Below, piece after piece: positions 27,534 through 37,477 of a DNA stretch of 52,125 nt. Where the stretch lies: assembly GCF_002014825.1 (NCBI RefSeq), contig NZ_MUYU01000022.1, positions 1 to 52,125 on the forward strand, given 5' to 3'. The notes under the pieces are model-generated. The model made no database searches and was not told the DNA's origin. It was given only the letters and a program-made list of their open reading frames with translations. The DNA comes from Moraxella pluranimalium (GTDB lineage Bacteria > Pseudomonadota > Gammaproteobacteria > Pseudomonadales > Moraxellaceae). A program made the translations under genes and the position numbers. Every line of letters starts with the position of its first letter. The first letter of the stretch is position 1.

Positions 27534-28724
27534 TTAGTCTTTAACAGTTGCAACAACGCCAGCACCTACGGTACGGCCGCCTTCACGGATTGCGAAGCGA
27601 AGACCTTTGTCCATAGCGATTGGGTGGATTAGCTCAACGCTCATCTCAACGTTATCGCCTGGCATAACCATTTCAGTGCCTTCTTGTAGAGTGATTGCAC
27701 CAGTTACGTCAGTAGTACGGAAGTAGAACTGTGGACGATAGCCATTTAGGAATGGAGTGTGACGGCCACCTTCTTCTTTAGATAGTACGTATACTTCTGC
27801 GTCGAACTTGGTGTGTGGAGTGATTGAACCTGGCTTAGCAAGTACTTGACCACGTTGAACTTCTTCACGCTTAGTACCACGTAGTAGGATACCACAGTTC
27901 TCACCTGCACGACCTTCGTCTAGCAGTTTACGGAACATTTCAACACCAGTACAGGTAGTTTTTTGAGTTGGTTTGATACCAACGATTTCGATCTCTTCAC
28001 CAACTTTGATGACACCTGATTCAACACGGCCAGTGACAACAGTACCACGACCTGAGATTGAGAATACGTCTTCGATTGGCATTAGGAATGCTTTATCAAC
28101 AGCACGCTCTGGCTCTGGGATGTAGCTGTCTAGGGTGTCTAGTAGCTCAAGGATAGCTTGTTCGCCATATTGACCAGCGTCACCGTTTAGGCCTAGTAGT
28201 GCAGAACCTTTGATGATTGGCGTGTCATCACCTGGGAAGTCGTAGTCAGATAGAAGTTCACGAACTTCCATTTCTACTAGCTCTAGAAGCTCTTCGTCGT
28301 CAACTAGGTCACACTTGTTCATGAATACCATGATGTATGGTACGCCAACCTGACGAGATAGTAGGATGTGCTCACGAGTTTGTGGCATTGGGCCGTCAGT
28401 TGCAGCAACAACTAGGATAGCGCCGTCCATCTGTGCAGCACCAGTGATCATGTTTTTAACATAGTCAGCGTGGCCTGGGCAGTCAACGTGTGCGTAGTGA
28501 CGCGCAGCAGTGTCATACTCGATGTGAGAAGTGTTAATGGTAATACCACGTGCTTTTTCTTCTGGAGCAGAGTCAATTGCAGCGTAGTCTTTTGCTTCAC
28601 CACCGTGGTGCTTAGCAGCAACGGTCGCAATAGCAGCAGTTAGAGTGGTTTTACCATGGTCAACGTGACCGATGGTACCAACGTTTACGTGTGGCTTGTT
28701 ACGTTCAAACTTGGCCTTTGCCAT
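27534..28724 (-). CDS. tuf: elongation factor Tu
   Basis: The GTPase delivering aminoacyl-tRNA to the ribosome. All G motifs are intact: [13 protein letters not shown] (residues 19-31), the switch I region with [18 protein letters not shown], and NKCDLVDD. The C-terminal barrel ends in [13 protein letters not shown]. The 396-residue length is standard. A GAGGAAA site precedes the ATG. It lies downstream of the Thr-Tyr-Gly-Thr tRNA cluster as tufB does in E. coli, but 600 bp away with two terminators between, and secE-nusG do not follow. Confidence 0.98.
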   Translation of the reverse strand: MAKAKFERNKPHVNVGTIGHVDHGKTTLTAAIATVAAKHHGGEAKDYAAIDSAPEEKARGITINTSHIEYDTAARHYAHVDCPGHADYVKNMITGAAQMDGAILVVAATDGPMPQTREHILLSRQVGVPYIMVFMNKCDLVDDEELLELVEMEVRELLSDYDFPGDDTPIIKGSALLGLNGDAGQYGEQAILELLDTLDSYIPEPERAVDKAFLMPIEDVFSISGRGTVVTGRVESGVIKVGEEIEIVGIKPTQKTTCTGVEMFRKLLDEGRAGENCGILLRGTKREEVQRGQVLAKPGSITPHTKFDAEVYVLSKEEGGRHTPFLNGYRPQFYFRTTDVTGAITLQEGTEMVMPGDNVEMSVELIHPIAMDKGLRFAIREGGRTVGAGVVATVKD

Positions 28725-28804
28725 GATGGTTTCCTCGATTGTTAATTAAACGCCATGGTCGGCTCTTGAGCGATGCCCAAAAAACCATGACCATATCCTG
28801 ACGC

Positions 28805-28833
28805 ATTATACCATAGTGAAATTAGTATTTGAA
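28805..28833 (-). promoter_or_regulatory. tuf promoter
   Basis: On the minus strand TTCAAA (28833-28828) and TATAAT (28810-28805) are 17 bp apart, with a leader of about 75 bases before the tuf ATG. It suggests tuf is not dependent on readthrough from the tRNA operon. Confidence 0.55.
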
Positions 28834-28855
28834 TACATTTGGGTGGATTATTTTG

Positions 28856-29032
28856 TTAATCTGACCGCCAAACCGTCTGCCTAAGCATCTTTTTGGCTTG
28901 ATGTCGCGCCTTGCGATGCTTAGCGGTTGGTTTTTCGCTTTCAAATTTCCCACCTTTTTGCATAAGCGGTGATAGGCTTGCCAAATTGCGTGCCTTGCCT
29001 GATTTTGGTAATTGGATGGTGTATTTTGTCAT
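28856..29032 (-). CDS. small basic hypothetical protein (58 aa)
   Basis: It begins MTKYTIQLPKSGKARNLASL and has a very basic second half rich in Lys, Arg and His (AKHRKARHQAKKMLRQ). It is probably an RNA- or ribosome-binding protein. The layout (short hydrophobic start, then P-L-M-Q-K-G-G-K and a basic tail) faintly recalls ribosome-rescue factor ArfA, but the match is too weak to name it. The start at 29032 was chosen because upstream residues look non-coding. It lies between tuf and the terminator at 29142-29162. Confidence 0.5.
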   Translation of the reverse strand: MTKYTIQLPKSGKARNLASLSPLMQKGGKFESEKPTAKHRKARHQAKKMLRQTVWRSD

Positions 29033-29141
29033 TATTTTTCTCGTTTTTTTAAGATTGGCGTCCAAATGGCGTAGCTTTGGTGCAATTTGGGGCGTAATTT
29101 GGCGTAATTGAATGAATTTTTGACCATCCAAAAAACAAAAA

Positions 29142-29162
29142 AGCCTGACCAAATGTCAGGCT
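29142..29162 (-). terminator. terminator of the short transcript upstream of the basic protein
   Basis: AGCCTGAC (29142-29149) pairs with GTCAGGCT (29155-29162), with a long U-tract on the minus strand. It follows the 16-codon ORF and hairpin at 29173-29259. Confidence 0.85.
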
Positions 29163-29172
29163 AACAACATTT

Positions 29173-29202
29173 GGACGCATTCAAATTGCTTGATATGCGT
29201 CC
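29173..29202 (-). other. strong hairpin following the 16-codon ORF
   Basis: GGACGCAT (29173-29180) pairs with ATGCGTCC (29195-29202). The loop pairs further as TCAA/TTGA with a single bulged T, so the stem reaches 12 bp. It lies 6 bases past the small ORF's stop and 10 bases before the terminator stem. Confidence 0.6.
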
Positions 29203-29208
29203 TAGACA

Positions 29209-29259
29209 TCATGCCAAGCAAATACCTAAAGTCAATAACGGTAAGCTGTTGTATCGCAT
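29209..29259 (-). CDS. possible 16-residue leader peptide / small protein
   Basis: The minus strand reads AGGAGG, 4 bases, ATG, then MRYNSLPLLTLGICLA and TGA. The perfect Shine-Dalgarno is the strongest in the window, and the peptide is hydrophobic with five Leu. It lies between the terminator of the tRNA cluster and a hairpin-terminator pair. It may be a leader peptide, a small toxin-like peptide, or a translated part of a small RNA. No conservation data are available. Confidence 0.4.
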   Translation of the reverse strand: MRYNSLPLLTLGICLA

Positions 29260-29304
29260 GATGCCTCCTTATACATCGTAAAAAATGGCTAGAAAATAAA
29301 AAAC

Positions 29305-29327
29305 CCTTAAAACGAAGCGTCTTAAGG
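29305..29327 (-). terminator. terminator of the tRNA cluster
   Basis: CCTTAAAACG (29305-29314) pairs with CGTCTTAAGG (29318-29327), with one G-U pair and a 3-base loop. An A-rich run to the left gives the minus-strand U-tract, directly after tRNA-Thr(GGT). Confidence 0.8.
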
Positions 29328-29340
29328 ATCATTCAAAATA

Positions 29341-29415
<75 letters not shown>

Positions 29416-29422
29416 GAAATTA

Positions 29423-29496
29423 TGGAGCGGGTGGCGGGAATCGAACCCGCACCATCAGCTTGGAAGGCTGAGGTTCTACCACTAAACTACACCCGC
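29423..29496 (-). tRNA. tRNA-Gly (TCC)
   Basis: A 74-base cloverleaf on the minus strand: acceptor GCGGGTG / CACCCGC, encoded TCCA end, anticodon loop CTTCCAA (TCC), and T-loop TTCGATT. Confidence 0.96.
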
Positions 29497-29521
29497 AGGG
29501 TAGTAACCAAGGTAGGAAGAA

Positions 29522-29605
29522 TGGTGGTGGGGGAAGGATTCGAACCTTCGAAGCTTTCGCGACAGAGTTACAGTCTGTTGGGTTTGACCGCTCCCCAACC
29601 CCACC
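29522..29605 (-). tRNA. tRNA-Tyr (GTA)
   Basis: An 84-base class II tRNA on the minus strand: acceptor GGTGGGG / CCCCACC, encoded ACCA end, anticodon GTA on a CAGA/TCTG stem, a long variable arm, and T-loop TTCGAAT. Confidence 0.96.
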
Positions 29606-29685
29606 AAATTGGCTAGGCGTCTCTTTTACTGGTCTGGTAAAAGATTAAGCCCAATGTTGGGCTTTACCTAATATTTTCTTAGGAA

Positions 29686-29761
<76 letters not shown>

Positions 29762-29957
29762 GGTGTATTTCCTAAGTGGTGCGTATAATATCATACTTCG
29801 AAATCTATGCAAGCACTTTTTTGGCTGATTTTTAAAATAGTTTATAAGTTATTGATTTTATTGTGTTTTATTTTATATACTTTTGCTGTTTTATTATTCG
29901 TTTGATTTATAAGTTGGTGTGATACGATGTCGTTGATATGATAAGCCAAATAAAAAA

Positions 29958-29985
29958 ATCAGCCCAAGCACACACTTGAGCTGAT
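29958..29985 (-). terminator. ssb terminator
   Basis: ATCAGCCCAAG (29958-29968) pairs with CTTGAGCTGAT (29975-29985) with one G-U pair. Seven A to the left give the minus-strand U run. Confidence 0.8.
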
Positions 29986-30041
29986 GATACTTTGATAAAC
30001 CAAAGCCAAATAAGGCTAAGCCTTGTATTGCTCGACTTTAT

Positions 30042-30806
30042 TTAGAACGGAATATCATCATCTGAGACATTGGTCGCAGGGCTGATGACAGGCGCTTGTG
30101 GGCTTGGCTGATTTGCCGATGGCTGTGGCGCTTGTACAGGTGCTTGCAGTGGTACAGCTTGAGCAGGCTGTTGGAATGAATTATTCTGCGCCATGTTATT
30201 CATGCCGGCATTCATACCACCCATACCGCCGTTCATGCCTTGATTCATGCCCTGATTATAAGCTGGGTTGCCCTGTGGCTGTTGCCCCATATTTTGGTTG
30301 GCATAGGCTTGTTGGTTGTAGTTTTGGTTTTGGGCAAATTGGTTGTTGTAGCCTTGATTTTGGTTATTTTGATAACCACCACGACCTTGATTATTATAGC
30401 CGCCATTTTGATATTGGTTGCCATAATTACCGCCTTGATTGCCTTGATAGCCGCCACCATTGTCATTACCACCACGACTGCCAAGCATCTGCATATTATC
30501 AGCACGAATCTCGGTGCTGTAGCGTTCTTGACCTGTCTGTGGGTCAGTCCATTTGCGAGTACGCAGACTGCCTTCGACATAGACCTGAGAGCCTTTGCGC
30601 AAGAATTGCTGAGCAATCTCGGCAAGACGATTATTGAACACCACACGATGCCACTCGGTCTGCTCACGCTGTTCGCCTGTGTTCTTGTCACGCCATCTTT
30701 CGGATGTGGCGATAGATACGGTGGCAATCATACCACCATTATCAAACTGCTTCACTTCTGGGTCGTTACCTAAGTTACCCACAAGAATGACCTTATTTAC
30801 GCTCAT
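30042..30806 (-). CDS. ssb: single-stranded DNA-binding protein with long low-complexity linker
   Basis: It binds ssDNA as a tetramer and recruits repair and replication partners. The OB fold occupies residues 1-110 ([19 protein letters not shown], then [20 protein letters not shown] and [20 protein letters not shown]). A Gly/Asn/Gln/Met-rich linker of about 130 residues follows, with NQ- and GM-type repeats, and the conserved acidic tip ends D-D-D-I-P-F. At 254 residues it is longer than the 178 of E. coli SSB because of the linker. It lies downstream of uvrA on the same strand with a 120-bp gap, unlike the divergent enterobacterial arrangement. Confidence 0.96.
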   Translation of the reverse strand: MSVNKVILVGNLGNDPEVKQFDNGGMIATVSIATSERWRDKNTGEQREQTEWHRVVFNNRLAEIAQQFLRKGSQVYVEGSLRTRKWTDPQTGQERYSTEIRADNMQMLGSRGGNDNGGGYQGNQGGNYGNQYQNGGYNNQGRGGYQNNQNQGYNNQFAQNQNYNQQAYANQNMGQQPQGNPAYNQGMNQGMNGGMGGMNAGMNNMAQNNSFQQPAQAVPLQAPVQAPQPSANQPSPQAPVISPATNVSDDDIPF

Positions 30807-30926
30807 ACGCTTTCCTTTGTTGTTGTTAAACTCACTAAAAATCAGCTGAAATTATCGCATCAATTTTCCTGCTTACTTTACGAAATTTATAGTAAAATTG
30901 CTAGGGGTTTTTGGCAAATTTACAAA

Positions 30927-33833
30927 TTATTTTGTCAAAGATTTAGCCGCATCCAACATCGGCTTTAAGAATCTGCCCGTATGCGACTTATCATCCATTG
31001 CCACCGTCTCTGGCGTGCCTGTGGCGACGATTTCACCGCCACCGCTACCGCCTTCATAGCCCAAATCGACAATCCAGTCGGCTGTTTTGATGACATCCAA
31101 ATTATGCTCAATCACCACAATGGTATTGCCACGGTCACGCAAGGTGTGCAAGATGTGTAGTAGCTTGGCAATGTCATGAAAATGTAGCCCTGTGGTCGGC
31201 TCATCTAGGATGTATAAGGTCTTGCCGGTGTCTCGTTTGGCAAGCTCTTTGGCAAGCTTGACACGCTGCGCCTCACCGCCTGACAGCGTTGTCGCCGATT
31301 GACCCAGACGGATGTAATCTAGTCCCACTTCATGCAGTGCCTCAAGTCTGCGATGAATCACCGGAATCGCCTCAAAGAACGCCATCGCCTCTTCGACCGT
31401 CATATCAAGCACATCACTGATGGATTTGCCTTTGTATTTGACTTCGAGCGTTTCACGGTTGTAGCGTTTGCCATGACAGGCATCGCACGGCACATACATA
31501 TCTGGCAAAAAGTGCATCTCAACCTTAATCAAGCCATCCCCTTGACAAGACTCACAGCGACCGCCTTTGACATTGAAACTAAATCGCCCTGCCTTGTAGC
31601 CACGAGCGCGTGCTTCGGGCGTCTGCGTGAATAAATCACGAATCAAGGTAAATACGCCTGTATAAGTGGCAGGGTTACTGCGTGGGGTGCGTCCAATCGG
31701 GCTTTGGTCGATGTCCACCATCTTATCCAGATGCTCAAGCCCTGTGATGGTGTCGTATTTTTCGGGTACGAGTGTCGTGGCGTTGTTGAGTGCTGTGGCA
31801 GCTAGCGGCATCAAGGTGCGGTTAATCAAGGTCGATTTGCCCGAGCCTGACACGCCTGTGATACAGGTCATCACACCGATTGGGATGGATAGATTGACAT
31901 TCTTTAGGTTATTGCCACAAGCTCCCTGTAGCTCGATGTACAGTGGCTCATCATGACTGGTTTTAGCCTTACCTTTGCCGGTCTCAACCGTGATGGTGGC
32001 AGGCGTATGGCGGACGCTTGGCACTTCGATACGGCGCTTGCCCGACAGATATTCACCGGTCAATGAACCTTTGGTGGCGGCGATTTGTTTGGCTGTGCCT
32101 TGAGCGACCACTCGCCCACCGTGCACGCCTGCACCGACACCGATGTCGATGATGTGATCGGCTTGGCGGATGGCATCTTCGTCATGCTCGACGACCACAA
32201 CAGTATTGCCCAAATCTCGCAAATGCGTCAAAGTCGATAGCAAGCGGTCATTATCTCGCTGATGCAGACCGATGGATGGCTCATCAAGCACATACATCAC
32301 GCCCATCAAGCCTGCACCGATTTGGCTAGCTAGGCGGATGCGCTGTGCTTCACCGCCTGAGAGCGTCTCGGCGCTGCGAGCTAGGGTCAGATATTCTAGC
32401 CCCACTTTGGTCAAAAAGCCCAAGCGTTCACGGATTTCTTTGAAAATCTTATCCGCCACTTCGCCTTTTGCGCCATCAATGTGCAGATTTTCGTAATACT
32501 GCCACGCATCGCCAATCGGCAGATGGATAATCTCACCAATACCTTTGCCATCGACCTGCACATGACGGGCAATGTCATTGAGACGCACGCCATCACAGAC
32601 ATTACACGCCGTGTCCGACAGATATTGTGCCAATTCATCACGTACCAAATTACTCGTCGTCGTGGCATAACGGCGCTCTAGATACGGCAAGATCCCTTCA
32701 AATGGCACGGTCTTAGTGCTTTTTCGTCCCCGCTCGTCGGTGAACTGAAATTCGATTTTTTCTTTGCCCGAGCCATTTAGAATAATACCTTGCTGTTTGG
32801 CAGGTAGCGCTTGCCACGGCGCATCCATATCGATATCAAAATGACGGCACACGGTGCTAAGTAGCCCAAAATAATAGGCATGGCGTTTATCCCAGCCGTG
32901 AATCGCCCCTTGATTGAGCGATTTTTCGGGATGGGTGACGATGCGTTCTGCGGCGAAATATTGACGCTTGCCCAAGCCATCACAGGCAGGACACGCCCCA
33001 GCTGGGTTATTAAAACTAAACAAGCGTGGCTCAAGCTCACTCACCGCACGATCACACACAGGGCATGAGTGCTTGGCGGATAAAATCTGCTCATCATCGC
33101 CATCAGGATTGCCATCCATGTGATACAAAATGGCGATGTCATTGCCAAGCTTGAGCGCTGTCTCAAGGCTCTCAGCCACACGATTGCCCAAATCATCGCG
33201 CACCTTAAAGCGATCAACCACCACTTCGATGCTGTGTTTTTTGTTTTTTTCTAGACTTGGCAATTCATCGGTATCATAAATCACGCCATCGATACGCACC
33301 TTCGTAAAGCCCTGTGATGGCAGCTGCTCAAGTAGCGCCGTGTGCTCGCCTTTGCGTTCACGCACCACAGGCGCAAGAATCATAAGCCTAGTATCGGCAG
33401 GCAAACCGAGCACACCATCGACCATCTCACTCACCGTCTGCGCCACCATCGGCTCGCCATGCTCAGGGCAATGTGGCACGCCCACACGAGCAAACAATAG
33501 GCGCAGATAGTCATACACTTCGGTAATCGTGCCGACCGTCGAGCGGGGGTTGTGGTTGGTGGATTTTTGTTCGATGGCGATGGCAGGGGATAGCCCTTCG
33601 ATGCTATCAACATCGGGCTTTTCCATTTGGCTAAGAAACTGGCGAGCATACGCCGATAAGCTCTCGACATAACGGCGCTGACCTTCGGCATATAGCGTAT
33701 CAAAGGCAAGCGATGATTTGCCCGAGCCTGACAGGCCGGTGATGACCACGAATTTATCACGGGGGATATCGACATCGATATTTTTGAGATTGTGCGTGCG
33801 TGCGCCACGGATGGCGATTTTATCGTGTGCCAT
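30927..33833 (-). CDS. uvrA: excinuclease ABC subunit A
   Basis: The damage-recognition ATPase of nucleotide excision repair. The 968 residues carry two ABC ATPase modules: Walker [20 protein letters not shown] (about 33-51) and [15 protein letters not shown] (about 650), and two signatures, [19 protein letters not shown] and [19 protein letters not shown]. Zinc-binding cysteines occur in CPVCDRAV...CPACDGLG and CESCQGDG...CDACHGKRY. The length is standard. No LexA-type box is obvious upstream. Confidence 0.97.
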   Translation of the reverse strand: MAHDKIAIRGARTHNLKNIDVDIPRDKFVVITGLSGSGKSSLAFDTLYAEGQRRYVESLSAYARQFLSQMEKPDVDSIEGLSPAIAIEQKSTNHNPRSTVGTITEVYDYLRLLFARVGVPHCPEHGEPMVAQTVSEMVDGVLGLPADTRLMILAPVVRERKGEHTALLEQLPSQGFTKVRIDGVIYDTDELPSLEKNKKHSIEVVVDRFKVRDDLGNRVAESLETALKLGNDIAILYHMDGNPDGDDEQILSAKHSCPVCDRAVSELEPRLFSFNNPAGACPACDGLGKRQYFAAERIVTHPEKSLNQGAIHGWDKRHAYYFGLLSTVCRHFDIDMDAPWQALPAKQQGIILNGSGKEKIEFQFTDERGRKSTKTVPFEGILPYLERRYATTTSNLVRDELAQYLSDTACNVCDGVRLNDIARHVQVDGKGIGEIIHLPIGDAWQYYENLHIDGAKGEVADKIFKEIRERLGFLTKVGLEYLTLARSAETLSGGEAQRIRLASQIGAGLMGVMYVLDEPSIGLHQRDNDRLLSTLTHLRDLGNTVVVVEHDEDAIRQADHIIDIGVGAGVHGGRVVAQGTAKQIAATKGSLTGEYLSGKRRIEVPSVRHTPATITVETGKGKAKTSHDEPLYIELQGACGNNLKNVNLSIPIGVMTCITGVSGSGKSTLINRTLMPLAATALNNATTLVPEKYDTITGLEHLDKMVDIDQSPIGRTPRSNPATYTGVFTLIRDLFTQTPEARARGYKAGRFSFNVKGGRCESCQGDGLIKVEMHFLPDMYVPCDACHGKRYNRETLEVKYKGKSISDVLDMTVEEAMAFFEAIPVIHRRLEALHEVGLDYIRLGQSATTLSGGEAQRVKLAKELAKRDTGKTLYILDEPTTGLHFHDIAKLLHILHTLRDRGNTIVVIEHNLDVIKTADWIVDLGYEGGSGGGEIVATGTPETVAMDDKSHTGRFLKPMLDAAKSLTK

Positions 33834-34011
33834 AGACTTGCCTTTTTGATATTTTAAAATGAGTATTATAAGGCATTATGGGGTGCGGTTGATGGATTTT
33901 AAAGTGGCAAATTGTAAGGCATTACAACAATTTTTATACCATCAAACCAAGCCATCATCATTGATTTGATGTATGATATAGGCTGTATTTTGATGTATTG
34001 TGAGTCTTGTT

Positions 34012-34362
34012 ATGTTTTTTTTAACCCTTGATCCAAAAGACTTTTCGGTCACTTATGCCAAACAAATCGCCGAGCGTATTCTGGCTCGTGACCAAAAACA
34101 TCCCATGCTAAGTGACGAGCAGCGCCAAACCCTGCACGCCATCACTCGTCCGACGCTTGGCAATCACGAAGATGACATCAAGCGCCTATGCCAAGAAATC
34201 GTTGATACGCTTGTCGTCACAGACCCAAAAGGCAATACGCTCAAATTCTATCGAGATGATGAACAAGGCTTATTGTACTTCGGTGATGAAGACGGCTGGC
34301 GTACTGGACAAGCACTGCATAAGCACCCCACCCTTGACCCAAGCCATCTCAATCAAGACTAA
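34012..34362 (+). CDS. hypothetical protein upstream of nadD (116 aa)
   Basis: It starts MFFLTLDPKDFSVTYAKQIA and is a soluble alpha/beta protein with a C-terminal beta-like stretch NTLKFYRDDEQGLLYFGDED. No domain is recognised. ATG 34012 is preferred over a GTG at 34000. Its TAA is followed one base later by the nadD ATG, so the two are certainly cotranscribed and probably translationally coupled. A role near NAD synthesis would be inference from position only. Confidence 0.6.
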   Translation: MFFLTLDPKDFSVTYAKQIAERILARDQKHPMLSDEQRQTLHAITRPTLGNHEDDIKRLCQEIVDTLVVTDPKGNTLKFYRDDEQGLLYFGDEDGWRTGQALHKHPTLDPSHLNQD

Positions 34363-34363
34363 G

Positions 34364-35005
34364 ATGGCTTATCGCATCTATCTGGGTGGCTCGTTTGACC
34401 CTGTCCACCGCTCGCATCTGCACATGGCGATGGCTGTCTATACACAACTGTCTGCCAAACTTGGTGCGGACGGCATCACGCTCTGCCTACTGCCCACCGC
34501 CGGCAATCCCTTTAAGGGTGCACCGACAGCGAGCGCACATCGGCTCTCGATGCTATCGCTTGCCACGCAGGATTTGCCCATTGCCATCGATGACTATGAG
34601 CTGACACAGCCACCGCCGATTTATACCATTGATACCATCGCCCATCTGCACGCTACTTATCCTGATGATGTACTGATTTTTGTGATTGGTTTTGATAGCT
34701 TAGTTAGCCTACCCAGATGGCGTGGCGGTGAAGCGTTAGCCGATATGGTGAAATTTTGGGCATTTGCTCGGGTTGGCGAGACAGGTACGCCGAGCGATAC
34801 GCTGATGGCTCGATGTACGACGGATTTGGATAAATTTTTGGCGCAAGATGGCAAGATTTATCTGGATGATACGCCGATTGACGCCATGTCATCAAGCCAC
34901 ATCCGACAGCTCATCGGTGATGGCAAGACGGACACACTAGCGCACTATCTACACCCTGCCGTCATTGACTATATTGATACACATCAGCTATACCAAGATG
35001 GCTAA
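34364..35005 (+). CDS. nadD: nicotinate-nucleotide adenylyltransferase
   Basis: It transfers AMP from ATP to nicotinate mononucleotide in NAD synthesis. The nucleotidyltransferase motif GGSFDPVHRSHLHMA (residues 8-22) and the C-terminal SSSHIRQLIGDG (ISSTxxR-type) are present, with VIGFDSLVSLPRW in the middle. Start ATG 34364 gives 213 residues; the frame is open further upstream but overlaps the previous gene in another frame. rsfS follows 43 bp later, the usual nadD-rsfS pairing. Confidence 0.94.
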   Translation: MAYRIYLGGSFDPVHRSHLHMAMAVYTQLSAKLGADGITLCLLPTAGNPFKGAPTASAHRLSMLSLATQDLPIAIDDYELTQPPPIYTIDTIAHLHATYPDDVLIFVIGFDSLVSLPRWRGGEALADMVKFWAFARVGETGTPSDTLMARCTTDLDKFLAQDGKIYLDDTPIDAMSSSHIRQLIGDGKTDTLAHYLHPAVIDYIDTHQLYQDG

Positions 35006-35048
35006 AGCATGTTATAATAGCAAGTTTTCCGATTGATTTATGATAGTT

Positions 35049-35417
35049 ATGACAACTTTAACCTTAGAACAAACCTTAGCACTGGTCATTGAGACGCTTG
35101 ATGACCTAAAAGCTAAAAACATCACCACTTTATCCGTCGAGCACTTGACCGAAGTCGCCGAACGCATCATCATCTGTGAAGCCACTTCCAAGCGTCATGT
35201 CAAAGCCCTAGCTGACAAGCTTGGCGCTGCCACCAAAGAAGCGGGGCTGATGCCACTGGGTCGTGAAGGCGACAAAGACAGCGACTGGACACTGGTTGAT
35301 TTAGGCTCTGTGGTCGTCCATGTAATGACACCACAGGCGCGTGAGTTTTATGACTTAGAAGGCTTATGGTCATCACCAGATGCCTTGCGTGCTTTGGCAG
35401 TTGCGCCGAAGGACTAA
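35049..35417 (+). CDS. rsfS: ribosome silencing factor RsfS
   Basis: It binds uL14 and blocks 50S-30S joining in starvation. The 122 residues show the DUF143 pattern: LVIETLDDLKAKNITTL, then RIIICEATSKRHVKALADKL and GDKDSDWTLVDLGSVVVHVM. The final EFYDLEGLW is the family's C-terminal signature. ATG 35049 is preferred; ATG 35040 would add three residues. A TATAAT at 35013-35018 may give it a promoter besides readthrough from nadD. Confidence 0.94.
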   Translation: MTTLTLEQTLALVIETLDDLKAKNITTLSVEHLTEVAERIIICEATSKRHVKALADKLGAATKEAGLMPLGREGDKDSDWTLVDLGSVVVHVMTPQAREFYDLEGLWSSPDALRALAVAPKD

Positions 35418-35433
35418 GCCGATTGACAAAAAC

Positions 35434-35480
35434 CCGTTCATACCAAGCCAAACGATAGCGACAGTATGAACGGTTTTTTT
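35434..35480 (+). terminator. rsfS terminator
   Basis: CCGTTCATAC (35434-35443) pairs with GTATGAACGG (35464-35473), with seven T following on the plus strand. Confidence 0.85.
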
Positions 35481-35514
35481 ATACCTTTAAGATATATAAG
35501 CCAACAGCCACCAT

Positions 35515-36300
35515 TCACACCCGCAGCCGATAATACCACGGATACACCTGCCCATAGCCAATCTCGGCAAGATTTGCCAAAATCCGAGCCGTCAGCCCCC
35601 ACACCACCTGCTCGCCTGCACCATCATCACCAAGCCATGCTGGGGTATGTAGAGTAAATCGCTGTGTGCCGACAAGTCTTGACATCGCAAAGTCCACTGG
35701 CGGCGTGAGTATCTGCTCAAAATTTAGCCAAAATATCGCATCAATCTCATCTTGATTGGCAATCAAGCCATCCATCGCCGACTGCTCGATGCTTGCCACC
35801 ACAGGACGCACAAACAGCCCACTGCGAGACATCTGCATCGGCAGATAGCCAATCAGCGATATGTGATGCTGATTTAGCCCCACTTCTTCAAAAGCTTCAC
35901 GGCACGCCACCGACAGGCTAGACGCATCAGCATCATCTCGCTTACCGCCGACGAATGACACTTCGCCAGCATGACTGTTCAGATTCACCGCACGGCGTGT
36001 CAAAAGCAGGCGTGGCACAGGCTCATCACTGATGGCGACGAGCACGCAAGCATCAGGCAGGGGTGCGGTGTTTTGTGCCGATTCGGATTTGGCGACGACA
36101 TCGGCTGAGAGTAGCTGATTATCCCCTTTGGATAAGGGCAGTACTTCTTGCCCGCCTGCTTGCCAATAGTCGGATAATGCTTGGGATAATGGCGCAAATT
36201 GCCCATCATCACACACGCACGCTTCACGATCAATGAACTTGGGCGCTTGGGTGGTAAGTTGGTCGGTAATTGGGGCGGTGGTATCGGTAAAATTTGGCAT
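35515..36300 (-). CDS. NUDIX hydrolase, CoA pyrophosphatase-like
   Basis: A 261-residue NUDIX protein. The box GGKRDDADASSLSVACREAF followed by E-E-V-G-L (about residues 118-142) is complete. The preceding GEVSFVGG and the RAVNLNSHAGEVSF stretch match the CoA/acyl-CoA pyrophosphatase subgroup (NudL, YeaB). An N-terminal extension of about 60 residues is unusual and poorly conserved. It is convergent with rsfS and divergent from the next NUDIX gene, with only 71 bp between the two starts. Confidence 0.85.
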   Translation of the reverse strand: MPNFTDTTAPITDQLTTQAPKFIDREACVCDDGQFAPLSQALSDYWQAGGQEVLPLSKGDNQLLSADVVAKSESAQNTAPLPDACVLVAISDEPVPRLLLTRRAVNLNSHAGEVSFVGGKRDDADASSLSVACREAFEEVGLNQHHISLIGYLPMQMSRSGLFVRPVVASIEQSAMDGLIANQDEIDAIFWLNFEQILTPPVDFAMSRLVGTQRFTLHTPAWLGDDGAGEQVVWGLTARILANLAEIGYGQVYPWYYRLRV

Positions 36301-36371
36301 AACAGATTTGTAATTGTGATTGATTTGTTTTAAACTAAATTATCACTCATTAAAAGTCAAGGCTTAAGCTT

Positions 36372-36959
36372 ATGCCCTATTGCCTACACTGTGGCACCCA
36401 AGCCCAAGAAATCATCCCGCCCGGCGACAGTAAAGTACGCATCGTCTGCCCTGCCTGCCATTACATCCACTACGAAAACCCCAAGATGATCTGCGGTGCG
36501 CTCGTACGCCATCACGACCAAGTGCTGATGTGTCGCCGAGCCATTGAGCCACAATATGGCAAATGGACGCTGCCGGCAGGCTTTATGGAAATTGGCGAAA
36601 CCATGCTCGAAGGCGCACTGCGTGAGACCATCGAAGAAGCCGCCGCCATTGCCACTGATGCCAAATTGTACTGCTTATTTGATTTGCCGTTTTTGGGGCA
36701 GATTCATGCGATGTATTTATCCAATCTCACGGCGGATGGTCGCTTTGGCGTGGGTGTGGAGAGCCTTGAGTGTGCTTTGTTTGATGAGTCAGACATTCCG
36801 TGGGATGAACTTGCGTTTCGCACCATTCGCTTAACACTGGAGCATTATTTGGCGGACAAACAAGCCATCATCGACCAAGGGCTTGACCCCAATGACTTTG
36901 CCAATTATCCACTACACCAAATCGCCTTAGATGAGATTGTGGTGGATGAATTGACTTGA
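36372..36959 (+). CDS. zinc-ribbon NUDIX hydrolase
   Basis: The 195-residue protein has an N-terminal zinc ribbon (C4, C7, C26, C29: YCLHCG...CPACH) followed by a NUDIX domain. The box GFMEIGETMLEGALRETIEE plus A-A-A is complete. This matches the short NudC-related group found next to metabolic genes in many proteobacteria; substrates are nucleoside diphosphate derivatives, unspecified here. It is divergently arranged with the CoA-type NUDIX gene, so the two may share a control region at 36301-36371. Confidence 0.82.
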   Translation: MPYCLHCGTQAQEIIPPGDSKVRIVCPACHYIHYENPKMICGALVRHHDQVLMCRRAIEPQYGKWTLPAGFMEIGETMLEGALRETIEEAAAIATDAKLYCLFDLPFLGQIHAMYLSNLTADGRFGVGVESLECALFDESDIPWDELAFRTIRLTLEHYLADKQAIIDQGLDPNDFANYPLHQIALDEIVVDELT

Positions 36960-36997
36960 TAGGTTTGGCAAAAAAAATCACCGAACTATACAGCAAA

Positions 36998-37450
36998 TCA
37001 CACTTCCAAAATAAAATTAATCGGCCCATCGTTTTGGGCGATGACCTGCATATTAGCGCCAAATTGCCCTGTGGCGACCGTGTGGTGCTGAGATTTGGCA
37101 TAATCAATCAGCCGTGCGAACAGCTCATTTGCCGCAGCAGGCGGCATCGCAGGGGCGAAATCTGGGCGACGACCCTTGTCCGTCTTTGCCATCAGCGTAA
37201 ATTGCGATACCAGTAGCAGTCCGCCACCGACATCGACGACACTTTTGTCAAGCTTGCCAAGCTTATCAGCATCGGTGGTATTCTCAAAAATGCGATAGCT
37301 TAATATCTTATCCACCAAGCGACACGCCTTGTCATAATCATCATCATGCCCGATGCCGATGTAGGCAAGCACGCCTGCATCAATCTGTCCAATCGTCTGC
37401 CCATCGACATCGACTTGGGCGTGGGTGACTCGTTGAATCAGTGCTTTCAT
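36998..37450 (-). CDS. dtd: D-aminoacyl-tRNA deacylase
   Basis: It hydrolyses D-aminoacyl-tRNA and Gly-tRNA(Ala), proofreading translation. The 150 residues include the signatures LLLVSQFTLMAKTDKGRRPDF (split in the family as SQFTL..D...GRRPDF) and GQFGANMQVIAQNDGPINF (GxFGAxMxVxxxNDGPVT). The length is standard. It lies 27 bp downstream of bioD on the same strand, at the end of the biotin run. Confidence 0.94.
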   Translation of the reverse strand: MKALIQRVTHAQVDVDGQTIGQIDAGVLAYIGIGHDDDYDKACRLVDKILSYRIFENTTDADKLGKLDKSVVDVGGGLLLVSQFTLMAKTDKGRRPDFAPAMPPAAANELFARLIDYAKSQHHTVATGQFGANMQVIAQNDGPINFILEV

Positions 37451-37477
37451 GGATTTTTCCTTGATTAAGTTGTCATC

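Noticed and set aside
29209..29259. Readthrough of the TGA in the 16-codon ORF as selenocysteine.
   Set aside because: No selenocysteine machinery is visible and a following hairpin alone is not evidence; a simple stop is more likely.
33834..34011. LexA-type SOS box upstream of uvrA.
   Set aside because: No CTG-N10-CAG-like palindrome of good quality is present near the uvrA start.
34112..34363. Long N-terminal extension of nadD.
   Set aside because: It is merely an open frame overlapping the preceding gene; the conserved NadD start is at 34364.
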